64,000 bases of DNA from Lysobacter sp. CFH 32150. GTDB taxonomy: Bacteria; Pseudomonadota; Gammaproteobacteria; Xanthomonadales; Xanthomonadaceae. Each line of letters starts with the position of its first letter. Position 1 is the first letter of the stretch. Under the pieces are notes generated by a model. That model was not told the DNA's origin and did no database searches. It worked only from the letters and a program-made list of their open reading frames with translations. Below are positions 34,378 through 44,715 of the stretch, in pieces. The stretch lies in the NCBI RefSeq assembly GCF_022758295.1, contig NZ_JALDWJ010000001.1, forward strand, positions 248,001-312,000, read 5' to 3'. Both the position numbers and the translations under genes were made by a program.

Positions 34378-36264
34378 TCAGGCGCTATCCAACTCGGCCC
34401 AGCGTGCGTACGAGGCATCGAGTTCGGATTGCGTCGCTGCGAGTTCGGCGTTGTGGGTCGTGATCGCGGCACTGTCGCCCTGGTAGAACGCCGGGTCGTT
34501 CATGCGCTCGGTCAGCGCATGCAGTTTCGTTTCCAGTGCCTCGATGCGCGACGGCAACTGTTCCAGTTCGCGCGCGTCCTTGTAGCTGAGCTTGCGCTTT
34601 GCCGGCGGAGCCACGGTGACCTCTGCTTTTGGCATCGCCTTCGATACCGGCGTCGAAGCAGGTGTGGACTGCGGTCGCTGTCGTAGCCAATCCGTGTAAC
34701 CGCCTATGTATTCGCCGACCTGTCCATCGCCTGACCCGCTGTCATCCTGCATGACGATGGTCGAAGTCACGACGTTGTCTAGGAAATCGCGGTCGTGACT
34801 CACCAGCAGCAGCGTGCCGGGATAATCCGCGAGCAGGTCTTCCAGCAGCTCCAACGTCTCCACGTCGAGATCGTTGGTCGGTTCGTCCATCACCAGCAGG
34901 TTCGACGGCTGCGCGAACAATCGTGCCAGCAACAGGCGGTTGCGCTCGCCGCCGGACAGGCGCGTGATCGGAGCCCGCGCGCGCTCTGGCGTGAACAGGA
35001 AGTCCTGCAGATAGCCAAGGACGTGCTTGCGCTTGCCGCCGACCTCGACGAAATCCGAGCCTCCTGCCACGTTCTCCATCGCGTTCCAGTCCTCGCGCAA
35101 CGTGGCACGGTACTGGTCGAAGTAAGCGACCTGAAGTTGGGTACCAAGGCGCACTTCACCCGAATCCGGCTGCAGTTCGCCGAGCAACAGTTTCAGCAGC
35201 GTGGTCTTGCCGCTGCCGTTGGGTCCGATCAGGCCGATGCGGTCGCCACGCAGGATGGTGGTGCTGAAATCCCCCACGATCTGTTGCGCGCCGTGCGCGA
35301 ACGACACCTCGCGCGCTTCGATCACCTTCTTGCCGGATGATTCGGACTGCGCCAGGTCCATGCGGACATTGCCGCCAAGCTCACGCCGGGCGGCGCGCTC
35401 GTTGCGCATCGCCTTGAGCCGGCGCACGCGGCCTTCGTCGCGGGTCCGGCGGGCCTTGATGCCCTGCCGGATCCACGCTTCTTCCTGTGCCAGCAACTTG
35501 TCGAACCGCGCGTTTTCCTGCGCTTCGGCGTTCAGGCGTTCTTCGCGGCGACGCACGTAGTTGTTCCAGTCGCCGGGCCAACTCGTCACCTGGCCGCGGT
35601 CGATCTCGACGATCCGCGTCGCCAGCGCGCGCAGGAAACGCCGGTCATGGGTGACGAACACCAGCGCGCCATTCCAGCCCTTCAGGAAACCCTCGAGCCA
35701 GTCGATCGCAGCGATATCGAGATGGTTGGTCGGTTCATCCAGCAACAACAGGTCTGGCGCCGACACCAGGGCGCGCGCCAGCAAAACGCGGCGTTTCATG
35801 CCGCCCGACAGGCGCGCGAAGTCGGCGTCGCCGTCCAGGCCGAGGCGTTCCAGGGTCTCGTTCACGCGTTGGTCGAGCGACCAGCCGTGCGCGGCCTCGA
35901 TTTTGGTCTGCACCTTCTCCATCGCCATGGTGTCGATGTGTTCGGCGTGGCTTAGATGATGGAACTGCGCCAGCAGCGCGCCGAGTTCGCCCAGGCCGGC
36001 GGCGACCACGTCGAACACGTCGCCACTGGCCTCGCGTGGCACTTCCTGTTCCAGTCGCGCGATCCGGCGGCCACCTTCGACGCGGATGTCGCCATCGTCG
36101 GGCTTGAGCTCGCCGGCCAGCAGTTTCAACAGCGTGGACTTGCCGGCGCCGTTGCGGCCGATCAGGGCGATGCGTTCGCCGGGTTCGATCGTGAGGTCGA
36201 CGTGTTCCAGCAACAGGGGGCCGCCGACGCTGTAGTCGACGTTGGTCAGGGTGATCAAAGGCAT
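34378..36264 (-). CDS. uup: ABC-F ATPase Uup
   Basis: A 628-residue tandem ATPase without membrane segments. Walker A motifs are GRNGAGKST and GPNGSGKTT, signatures LSGGMKRR and LSGGERNR, Walker B LLLLDEPTNHLD and LLVMDEPTNDLD. The C-terminal 100 residues form the Uup coiled-coil domain (SRIEALETKLHALTERMNDPAFY). Uup binds ribosomes and DNA and suppresses precise excision of transposons in E. coli. A 13-bp palindrome lies immediately before the ATG, with no ribosome binding site visible. Confidence 0.95.
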   Translation of the reverse strand: MPLITLTNVDYSVGGPLLLEHVDLTIEPGERIALIGRNGAGKSTLLKLLAGELKPDDGDIRVEGGRRIARLEQEVPREASGDVFDVVAAGLGELGALLAQFHHLSHAEHIDTMAMEKVQTKIEAAHGWSLDQRVNETLERLGLDGDADFARLSGGMKRRVLLARALVSAPDLLLLDEPTNHLDIAAIDWLEGFLKGWNGALVFVTHDRRFLRALATRIVEIDRGQVTSWPGDWNNYVRRREERLNAEAQENARFDKLLAQEEAWIRQGIKARRTRDEGRVRRLKAMRNERAARRELGGNVRMDLAQSESSGKKVIEAREVSFAHGAQQIVGDFSTTILRGDRIGLIGPNGSGKTTLLKLLLGELQPDSGEVRLGTQLQVAYFDQYRATLREDWNAMENVAGGSDFVEVGGKRKHVLGYLQDFLFTPERARAPITRLSGGERNRLLLARLFAQPSNLLVMDEPTNDLDVETLELLEDLLADYPGTLLLVSHDRDFLDNVVTSTIVMQDDSGSGDGQVGEYIGGYTDWLRQRPQSTPASTPVSKAMPKAEVTVAPPAKRKLSYKDARELEQLPSRIEALETKLHALTERMNDPAFYQGDSAAITTHNAELAATQSELDASYARWAELDSA

Positions 36265-36265
36265 C

Positions 36266-36278
36266 CGTACAGTGTACG
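36266..36278. promoter_or_regulatory. 13-bp palindrome abutting the uup start codon
   Basis: CGTACA-G-TGTACG is perfectly symmetric around one base and ends two bases before the uup ATG on the opposite strand. It occupies the place where a Shine-Dalgarno sequence would be. An operator or a transcription-start region is possible. Nothing in the window tells which protein would bind it. Confidence 0.35.
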
Positions 36279-36414
36279 CGGCGCGAAACCGTGAAGGGTT
36301 TGGCGCGAGGCGCGTAAACGGGGGTTATTACCCAATCTTTGCAGGGGATATTCCGGATAGCACGATCGCTGGCCTGTGCCGACAGTGCGAGCTTCCTTCC
36401 CGGAGGTTCCTGCA

Positions 36415-38517
36415 ATGTCGCGTTCGCCCCGTTCTGCTACGACCCGTACCGTCCTCGGCCTGGCCATTGCCTCCGGCCTGCTTTCCTTCGGCGCCCTCTC
36501 CTTCGACGCGGAGGCTGCGGGACTGATCTCCCCCGATCTGCAGCAGCGACTGCTGACATCGCCCACCCATGAGGTCATCGTCACTTTCAACAACCGCGCC
36601 CAGATGTCGCGTCTGTCGCTACTGACGGCATCCGCCAAGCCGTTGCAACAGTTGCCGATGGCCGGCGCCATCCTGACCAGTGCGCAGATCCAGCAGGTGG
36701 CGCAGTGGGACGGCGTCGAAAGCATCTATTTCAATGCGCCGCTGCAGTACTTCAACTACGAGGCCGGCGAAATCACCGGCGGCCACACCGTCCACGACCA
36801 ATTGCAACTGAAGGGCAACGGCATGACCGTCGCCATCATCGACTCCGGCGTCGACGGCACCCATGCCGATCTGCAGTACGGCAGCAAGACGATCCAGAAC
36901 GTCAAGATCCTCGGTGACCTCGGCCTGCTGGGCGGCACGACCGTGCCACTCGAGAACTTGCCGACCACCGATACCAGCAGCGGTCACGGCACCCACGTCG
37001 CCGGCATCGTCGGCGGCACCGGCGCGAATTCGGCAGGCGACGAACGTCGCGCGAACTATTACGCCGGTATCGCACCTGAAGTCAGCCTGGTCGGTCTTGG
37101 TGTCGGCGAAGGCATCAATATCCTGTTCGCACTGGAAGCCTTCGACTACGCGCTCGCCAACCAGCAGCGCTATGGGATCGACGTCATCACCAATTCCTGG
37201 GGCACGGCAGCCGGCCCCTACGATCCCAACAATCCGGTCAACCAGGCCAGTTACGAGGCCTACAAGCGCGGCATCGTGGTGACCTTCGCCGCTGGCAACG
37301 ACGGCCCCGGCGACAATACGCTCAACCCGTATGCCGTAGTGCCATGGGTGATCAACGTCGGTTCCGGCACCAAGTCCGGCGACTTGTCGGATTTCTCCAG
37401 CCGCGGCATCGAGGGCGATTTCTACCAGCATATCGACGTGGTGGCGCCGGGCTCGGATATCTATTCGACGCATGCGCTCAATACCGCCCTGCCCAAGTTG
37501 GGCCCGCTGGTCGATCCGGATCACCCGACCTACACCGCCTACTACGCCGGCATGAGCGGCACCAGCATGGCCACGCCGTTTGTCGCCGGCGCCACTACGC
37601 TGCTGCTGGAAGCCAATCCGGAGCTGTCACCCGACCAGATCGAACAGATCTTCATGCAGACCGCAACGCCGATGCCGAGCTACGGTTTCCACGCCGTCGG
37701 CGGCGGCTACATCAACGTGCTGGCTGCGGTCGACCTGGCTTCGCGCACCCAAGGCAATCGTCTGGCCTTCCTCGATGGCGTCACGGCGTGGTCGAGCCAG
37801 GGCCAATGGAACGGGATCGCCGACAACGCCGCCAAACTCGCCTATGGCGGCAGCTGGACGAGCACCGCGGCTGCCGGCGCATCCGACGGCAGCTACCTGA
37901 AAGCCACCGTGAGCAAGAAGTCGGTACCGCGCGTGACCTTCGCCTTCCAGGGCGATGCACTGCAGCTGGTCTATCCGCGCAACAACAAGGGCGGCTTGGC
38001 CGACGTCTATGTCGATGGCGTGTACCGTCGTCGCATCAGCTTCTACAACGCCACCAGCGATTTCGACCGCTACGCCCTCAATACGCTCGACACGGGGCTG
38101 CACAAGGTCGAGCTGCGCGGCGTGCAGGGGGCGGTGTACTTCGACGGCGCGCTGGTCGACGGCCCACTGCACAACGTGAACACCACGCTGGTCGATGAAA
38201 CCCAGACTTTCACCGGTGTGATGGGGCCGTCGGCGAACAACCTCGAGATCGACGAGTACCCGTTCGAGGTCGGCAACGATGTCACCACCATCAAGGCCAA
38301 GTTGAGCTGGACCGGCGGCGTCGACATCGATTTCGCCCTGGTCGATCCGAATGGCGACGAGGTCGCCTCCGGTGCCAGCCTCGCCAATCCGGAAGTGCTG
38401 GAGTTCGCGGTTGCCGTGCCCGGCACGTACACCTACCGGGTCAAGGGCTATGCGACGCTGGTCGCCAATTACACCTTGGAAAGCACGCTCACCCGTGCGG
38501 TGGTGAGCACGCCCTGA
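36415..38517 (+). CDS. secreted subtilisin-family (S8) serine protease
   Basis: A 700-residue exported protease. After the signal (about 35 residues) comes an I9-like propeptide (HEVIVTFNNRAQM, GAILTSAQIQQVAQW). The S8 domain has Asp143 in IIDSGVDGTH, His191 in SGHGTHVAG and Ser384 in GTSMATPFVAG. Residues about 470-590 form a beta-rich domain (lectin or carbohydrate-binding like: FAFQGDALQLVYPRNNKGGLADVYVDG) and the last 100 residues resemble a pre-peptidase C-terminal domain (VDIDFALVDPNGDEVASG). GGAGG precedes the ATG at 36415. A terminator hairpin follows the stop. It is probably secreted through Sec and a type II system. Confidence 0.95.
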   Translation: MSRSPRSATTRTVLGLAIASGLLSFGALSFDAEAAGLISPDLQQRLLTSPTHEVIVTFNNRAQMSRLSLLTASAKPLQQLPMAGAILTSAQIQQVAQWDGVESIYFNAPLQYFNYEAGEITGGHTVHDQLQLKGNGMTVAIIDSGVDGTHADLQYGSKTIQNVKILGDLGLLGGTTVPLENLPTTDTSSGHGTHVAGIVGGTGANSAGDERRANYYAGIAPEVSLVGLGVGEGINILFALEAFDYALANQQRYGIDVITNSWGTAAGPYDPNNPVNQASYEAYKRGIVVTFAAGNDGPGDNTLNPYAVVPWVINVGSGTKSGDLSDFSSRGIEGDFYQHIDVVAPGSDIYSTHALNTALPKLGPLVDPDHPTYTAYYAGMSGTSMATPFVAGATTLLLEANPELSPDQIEQIFMQTATPMPSYGFHAVGGGYINVLAAVDLASRTQGNRLAFLDGVTAWSSQGQWNGIADNAAKLAYGGSWTSTAAAGASDGSYLKATVSKKSVPRVTFAFQGDALQLVYPRNNKGGLADVYVDGVYRRRISFYNATSDFDRYALNTLDTGLHKVELRGVQGAVYFDGALVDGPLHNVNTTLVDETQTFTGVMGPSANNLEIDEYPFEVGNDVTTIKAKLSWTGGVDIDFALVDPNGDEVASGASLANPEVLEFAVAVPGTYTYRVKGYATLVANYTLESTLTRAVVSTP

Positions 38518-38540
38518 GTTGCCATTCAGGCGTGGCACAA

Positions 38541-38575
38541 CGGCCGGCGGGGTTCCCCGTCGGCCGTTTCGTTTG
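38541..38575 (+). terminator. rho-independent terminator after the subtilisin gene
   Basis: CGGCCGGCGGGG-TT-CCCCGTCGGCCG at 38541-38566 forms a strong stem with one mismatch and is followed by TTTCGTTTGTT. It starts 24 bp after the protease stop codon. Confidence 0.88.
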
Positions 38576-38645
38576 TTGCCATGCCGCCATGCCGCGAACG
38601 CTGTACCCTTGCGCCACAGCCACCAGCCAACCCGAGGAAAGCGCC

Positions 38646-38762
38646 ATGAGCAAGGGCATGGACCAGAAGAAGCAAGAGAAGAAGAAACCGACCAAGACGC
38701 TGAAGGAAAAGCGCGCCGAAAAGAAGGACAAGAAGACCACCAAGGGCTTCGCGCCGGAGTAG
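38646..38762 (+). CDS. 38-residue Lys-rich small protein
   Basis: A very basic small protein beginning MSKGMDQKKQEKK, with KTLKEKRAEKKDKK and ending GFAPE. I recognise it as a small conserved protein found in many beta- and gammaproteobacteria, of unknown function. The ATG at 38646 follows GAGGAAAG. It is entirely helical and charged and could bind RNA or DNA, but that is inference. It is convergent with selO. Confidence 0.82.
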   Translation: MSKGMDQKKQEKKKPTKTLKEKRAEKKDKKTTKGFAPE

Positions 38763-38768
38763 GGCCCG

Positions 38769-40331
<1,563 letters not shown>

Positions 40332-40379
40332 TGAACCACCTCGCGGCAGCGGTGCACGCAACTAATGCGATCATGGCGT

Positions 40380-41753
40380 ATGACTGAGTTCACCGATCTC
40401 CCGCTTAATCCCGCTCTATTCCAAGGCCTCGACGCCCTCGGCCACGTACAGATGACGCCCGTGCAGGCGCGGAGCCTGCCGGCGTTGCTCGAAGGCCGCG
40501 ACCTGATCGGGCAGGCGCCGACCGGCAGCGGCAAGACCGCGGCATTCGGCCTCGGCCTGCTGCACCGGATCGATCCGATGCAGATCCGTCTGCAGGCCCT
40601 GGTGTTGTGCCCGACCCGCGAACTCGCCGACCAGGTCAGCAAGCACCTGCGCAAGCTCGCGACTGGTATTCCCAACCTGAAGCTGTTGACGCTGACCGGC
40701 GGCATGCCACTCGGTCCTCAACTGGCCTCGCTGGAGCACGAGCCGCATGTCGTCGTCGGCACGCCCGGCCGGGTACAGGAACTGCTGCGGAAACAGGCGC
40801 TGGACCTGCGTGGTGTGCGCGTCCTGGTGCTGGACGAGGCGGATCGCATGCTCGACATGGGGTTCGAGGAGCCGATCCGCGAAATCATCGGCAAGACACC
40901 GAAAGACCGGCAGACGTTGTTGTTTTCGGCGACGTATCCCGATGCCATCCGTGCCATCGCCCGCAACGCGATGCGCGATCCGCTGGAGGTGACGGTCGAT
41001 GGCATCACTGAACAGGCATCGATCGACCAGCGCTTCTACGAGGTCGAACTTGCGCAGAAGCCGGCCGCGCTCGCCGGCCTGTTGCTCGAACACAACCCGG
41101 ATTCGGCGGTGGTGTTCTGCAACACGCGCCGCGATGCCGACGATGTCGCCGCATCCCTAGCGCACTTAGGTTTCTCGGCCTTGGCGCTGCACGGCGACAT
41201 GGAACAGCGCGACCGCGACGAGGTGCTGGTGCGCTTCGCGAACCGCAGCTGCAACGTACTGGTCGCCAGCGACGTGGCCGCGCGGGGACTCGACATCCAC
41301 GACCTTGGCGCCGTGGTCAATTACGAACTGCCGACCGATCCCGACGTCTATGTGCACCGCATCGGCCGCACCGGTCGCGCCGGCCGCAGTGGCCTCGCCC
41401 TCAGTCTTTGCACGCCGCGCGAGGCGCCGCGCGCAGTCCAGTTGGAACAGCAACTGGGCACGCAATTGCGGTGGTCGCGCCCTACCCTCGCCAACCTGAA
41501 GGGCGTCAAGGCGCCCGCAGCTCCCATGGCCACCCTGCGCATCGATGCGGGTCGTGGCGACAAACTGCGCCCGGGCGACATAGTCGGCGCGATCACCGGG
41601 GATGCCGGCCTGCCGTTCGAGGCCATCGGCAAGATCGATGTGTTCGCCACCCGCAGCTACGTCGCCATCCAGCGGACCCAGGCCGACAAGGCCCTGGCGC
41701 GGCTGCAGGCCGGGAAGATCAAGGGCCGCAATCTCCGGGTACGACGGATTTGA
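40380..41753 (+). CDS. dbpA: DEAD-box RNA helicase DbpA
   Basis: A 457-residue helicase. The DEAD core shows [67 protein letters not shown] and HRIGRTGRAG. The C-terminal 70 residues are the DbpA RNA-binding domain (TLRIDAGRGDKLRPGDIVGAI, GKIDVFATRSYVAI), which recognises hairpin 92 of 23S rRNA during 50S assembly. The ATG at 40380 is divergent from selO across 48 bp, so promoters must be tightly packed. Confidence 0.97.
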   Translation: MTEFTDLPLNPALFQGLDALGHVQMTPVQARSLPALLEGRDLIGQAPTGSGKTAAFGLGLLHRIDPMQIRLQALVLCPTRELADQVSKHLRKLATGIPNLKLLTLTGGMPLGPQLASLEHEPHVVVGTPGRVQELLRKQALDLRGVRVLVLDEADRMLDMGFEEPIREIIGKTPKDRQTLLFSATYPDAIRAIARNAMRDPLEVTVDGITEQASIDQRFYEVELAQKPAALAGLLLEHNPDSAVVFCNTRRDADDVAASLAHLGFSALALHGDMEQRDRDEVLVRFANRSCNVLVASDVAARGLDIHDLGAVVNYELPTDPDVYVHRIGRTGRAGRSGLALSLCTPREAPRAVQLEQQLGTQLRWSRPTLANLKGVKAPAAPMATLRIDAGRGDKLRPGDIVGAITGDAGLPFEAIGKIDVFATRSYVAIQRTQADKALARLQAGKIKGRNLRVRRI

Positions 41754-41827
41754 CCGCAAATGCGAACCTGAACGTCCATTCGGGCCGATTGACCTAAACT
41801 GACCGCATTCCCCACCGAGACCCGCCC

Positions 41828-41977
41828 ATGGCGAAGCCCAATTATTCGTTCGAAAAGAAGCAGCGCGAAATCGCCAAGAAGAAGAAACAGGACGAGAAGC
41901 TGGCGAAGAAGCAGGCGGCGAAGGATGCCGCGAACCCCACGACCCCGGACACCGGCAATTCCAATCCTCGCGGTTGA
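41828..41977 (+). CDS. 49-residue Lys-rich small protein
   Basis: Starts [24 protein letters not shown], of which the segment [10 protein letters not shown] is the part I recognise from a conserved proteobacterial small protein. The first 35 residues form a charged helix and the tail ([12 protein letters not shown]) is disordered. Function is unknown. Its stop codon overlaps the probable TTG start of yaiI (TTGA), suggesting translational coupling. Confidence 0.85.
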   Translation: MAKPNYSFEKKQREIAKKKKQDEKLAKKQAAKDAANPTTPDTGNSNPRG

Positions 41978-42450
41978 GCGATACCACCACGCCTGCTGAG
42001 GTCGGCCCGCAGATCTGGGTCGATGCCGACGCCTGTCCTGGCGTGATCAAGGACATCCTGTTCCGCGCCGCCGAACGCGCCAAGGTGCCGGTGACGCTGG
42101 TCGCGAACCAGTGGCTGCGCACGCCACCTTCGCGCTTCATCCGTTCCATCCAGGTATCGGGCGGCCTCGATGTCGCCGACAGCGAGATCGTGGCACGCGT
42201 GCAACGTGGCGACCTGGTGGTGACCCAGGACATCCCGCTCGCCGCACTGGTGCTCGAAAAAGGCGGCATCGCACTGAATCCGCGCGGCGAGCTTTACACC
42301 CCCGACAACATGGCCGAGCGCCTGTCGATGCGCAATTTCATGGACGAATTGCGCGGCAGCGGCGTGCAGACCGGTGGCCCGGCGGCCTTCCATGCCCGCG
42401 ACTGCCAAGCCTTCGCCAACCAGCTCGATCGCTGGCTCGCCAGACGCTGA
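41974..42450 (+). CDS. yaiI: YaiI/YqxD family (DUF188) PIN-like protein
   Basis: About 158 residues. The N-terminal motif [22 protein letters not shown] and the downstream VDVADSEIV-type segment ([31 protein letters not shown]) are the conserved acidic patches of this PIN/NYN-like family of suspected nucleases. The only plausible start is TTG at 41974, overlapping the previous stop; the first in-frame ATG lies far inside the conserved region. Function is not established. Confidence 0.9.
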   Translation: MSDTTTPAEVGPQIWVDADACPGVIKDILFRAAERAKVPVTLVANQWLRTPPSRFIRSIQVSGGLDVADSEIVARVQRGDLVVTQDIPLAALVLEKGGIALNPRGELYTPDNMAERLSMRNFMDELRGSGVQTGGPAAFHARDCQAFANQLDRWLARR

Positions 42451-42456
42451 TCGACG

Positions 42457-43104
42457 TCAGCGGTCGCGCAGCTGCGCCACTTCGGCCTGCAAGGCAGCAA
42501 CCGTGGCTTCCAATGCTTCGATGCGCGCTTCCAGGGTGCTGCGCGACGCCGCTGCCGCGGGTTTCACGGCGGCAGCGAACTGTTCCGCGGACACCGGCCC
42601 GCACAACAGGTGCATGTAACGATCCTCGCGTTGACCAGCGCCACGCCCCAGGTTGACCACCAGCGTCGGCGTGCGGGTGATCAGGCGCTCCAGCGTGTCC
42701 CGCACCTGCTCGAGGTCGCCGAACGTCGCCAGGCGTTCGCACCGCGCATGCAATTCGGCCGCGGTCTGCGGTCCGCGCAACAGCAATACCGACAACAGCG
42801 CCTGCTGCTGCTTGGTCACCGAATACGCCTGCGCGAACCGGTGCTCATAGCGCTGCGCCCGCGCCCCTTCGACCGAACGCACCAACCGCCGGTTGTCCAG
42901 TTCGCGCAGTGCATGCCCGACTTCACCCAGCGGAAGCTCCATCACCGGTTCGCGATTGTTCTTCTGGTTGCAGGCCAGCACCACCGCATTGACGGTGAGC
43001 GGATAGTTCTCGGGCGTCGTGGCTTCCTTCTCGATCAGGCTGCCGAGGATGCGTGCTTCGATCTCGCTCAGGATGGGCGTGGCAGCGGAAGATTCGGATT
43101 CCAT
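42457..43104 (-). CDS. yceH: YceH family (DUF480) winged-helix protein
   Basis: A 215-residue protein with two winged-helix domains: EARILGSLIEKEATTPENYPLTVNAVVLACNQKNNREPV, and LLRGPQTAAELHARCERL. This is the exact pattern of the YceH/DUF480 family. A C-terminal coiled coil (LEARIEALEATVAALQAEVAQLRDR) is added after an Ala-rich linker. The role in the cell is unknown. It ends 6 bp from the stop of yaiI, convergent. Confidence 0.94.
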   Translation of the reverse strand: MESESSAATPILSEIEARILGSLIEKEATTPENYPLTVNAVVLACNQKNNREPVMELPLGEVGHALRELDNRRLVRSVEGARAQRYEHRFAQAYSVTKQQQALLSVLLLRGPQTAAELHARCERLATFGDLEQVRDTLERLITRTPTLVVNLGRGAGQREDRYMHLLCGPVSAEQFAAAVKPAAAASRSTLEARIEALEATVAALQAEVAQLRDR

Positions 43105-43164
43105 TGCGATTTCCTCGCGTAAAACAGACGCGCATGATGCCCGATCGCGTCGCTGGCGACCGCC

Positions 43165-44049
43165 CTAAAGCCGGAAATGGCTCTCGAAGTAGCGTGCGGC
43201 ACCGCTGAGCGGATCGACGAACGACAGCCGTTTCGCCAGCAATTGCAGTGGTTTCGAGTAGTCGTCCGCGGCGCGTTCGACCAGTTGCGGGTAGGTCGCA
43301 TCGTTCATGATCGGAGTACCCAGCGCGGCCATGTGCACGCGCAACTGGTGCTTCTTGCCAGTGACCGGCGTCAGCGCATACCGCCAATGCTTGTCGCCGC
43401 GTGCGAGCACGTCGATGCGGGTTTGGCTGTTCGCCACGCCGTCGACCTCCTGCATGCGGAAGAACGGTTCCCCAGGGACGATCCGGCTGGTCCGGATGAA
43501 GGGGAACGGGGCATCCGGCAGCGCCGGCGCGATCGCTTCGTACTCTTTTTCGATCCCGCGCTCGCGAAATAGGGCCTGGTAGTGTCCGCGGCTGTCAGGA
43601 TTGGCCGAGAACATCACCAGCCCGGCGGTGTCGCGATCGATCCTGTGCAGCGGCACCAGTGCATGGTTCCCGGTGCGCCGGATCAGCCTGCCGAGTAGCG
43701 TTTCATGCACGTGCCCGCCGGCGGGCGTGACGGGGAGGAAGTGCGGCTTGTCCGCCACCAGCAGGTCGGCATCGGCATGCAGCACCGCCTCCTCGAACGG
43801 GATCCACGGTTCGTCGGGGACTTCCCGGTAGTAATGAACCTCTAGACCCACCCGGTAGGGCGTTTCCGGCGTCAGCGGTAGTCCACCGGCATCCATCACC
43901 CGCATACGGACCATGCGATCGAGCCACTGTGCGCGTTCGATCGCCGGAAACCGCTCGCACAGGCAATCGAGCACCGTGGGCCACGCTCCAGGCGGTAGCT
44001 GCAGCGTGCTTGCGCTGAGTCCATCGATGTTGGCGGGGCGCTGGCGCAT
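43165..44049 (-). CDS. RluA-family pseudouridine synthase
   Basis: A 294-residue protein with the RluA-class catalytic motif PLHRIDRDTAGLVMFS (Asp138) and DLLVADKPHFLPVTPAGG, ending with GKKHQLRVHMAALGTPIMND. There is no S4 domain; the N-terminal 80 residues (PGAWPTVLDCLCERFPAIERAQWLDRMV) are a shorter variable region. Such stand-alone RluA-like enzymes modify rRNA or tRNA; the target site is not predictable here. The start is set at 44049. Confidence 0.9.
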   Translation of the reverse strand: MRQRPANIDGLSASTLQLPPGAWPTVLDCLCERFPAIERAQWLDRMVRMRVMDAGGLPLTPETPYRVGLEVHYYREVPDEPWIPFEEAVLHADADLLVADKPHFLPVTPAGGHVHETLLGRLIRRTGNHALVPLHRIDRDTAGLVMFSANPDSRGHYQALFRERGIEKEYEAIAPALPDAPFPFIRTSRIVPGEPFFRMQEVDGVANSQTRIDVLARGDKHWRYALTPVTGKKHQLRVHMAALGTPIMNDATYPQLVERAADDYSKPLQLLAKRLSFVDPLSGAARYFESHFRL

Positions 44050-44145
44050 GCACCCAGTGTGAAGCCCATCGCTGCGATTTGGCATGAATGCCGCACCCGG
44101 GAGGTTGGCCGCCTACAATGTGTGCCGTTTCGACCAGGCACCACC

Positions 44146-44700
44146 ATGGCGCTCAAGGCCACCGTCTACAAAGCCGAGCTGCAGATCAGCGACATGGACC
44201 GTCACTACTACGCGACCCATGCCCTGACCCTGGCCCAACACCCCTCCGAAACCGACGAGCGCCTGATGGTGCGCCTGTTGGCCTTCGCGCTGCACGCCGA
44301 CGAGCGGCTGGAATTCGGCAAGGGCCTGAGCGAAGACGACGAACCCGACCTCTGGCGTCGCGACTACACCGGCGAGATCGAGCAATGGATCGAACTCGGC
44401 CAACCCGACGAAGCGCGCATCCGCAAAGCCTGCGGACGTGCCCGACAGGTGGTCGTGATGAACTACGGCGGCCGGAGTTCCGATATCTGGTGGGAGAAGA
44501 TCGGCGCATCGCTCGCGCGCAACGCCAACCTCACCGTGTTCGATATCGCACCCTCCACTGTCGAAGCACTGGCGGCGATGGCCGAACGCACCATGCGCCT
44601 GACCTGCATGATCCAGGACGGCGAGCTGCAGCTGATCAGCGAATCCGCGACGATCGCGTTGACACCAGCCACGCGCATGGCGTCCAGCGCACAGGCATGA
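44146..44700 (+). CDS. yaeQ: YaeQ family protein
   Basis: A 184-residue protein reading MALKATVYKAELQISDMDRHYYATHALTLA in two conserved pieces, then LLAFALHADERLEFGKGLSEDDEPDLWRRD and WIELGQPDEARIRKACGRA. YaeQ has a PD-(D/E)XK nuclease-like fold; the D-E-P-D-L-W and W-I-E-x-G segments carry candidate acidic residues. It was once thought an RfaH suppressor. It heads a plus-strand run with yhiN. Confidence 0.95.
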   Translation: MALKATVYKAELQISDMDRHYYATHALTLAQHPSETDERLMVRLLAFALHADERLEFGKGLSEDDEPDLWRRDYTGEIEQWIELGQPDEARIRKACGRARQVVVMNYGGRSSDIWWEKIGASLARNANLTVFDIAPSTVEALAAMAERTMRLTCMIQDGELQLISESATIALTPATRMASSAQA

Positions 44701-44715
44701 TGCTGTAGGTGTGAC

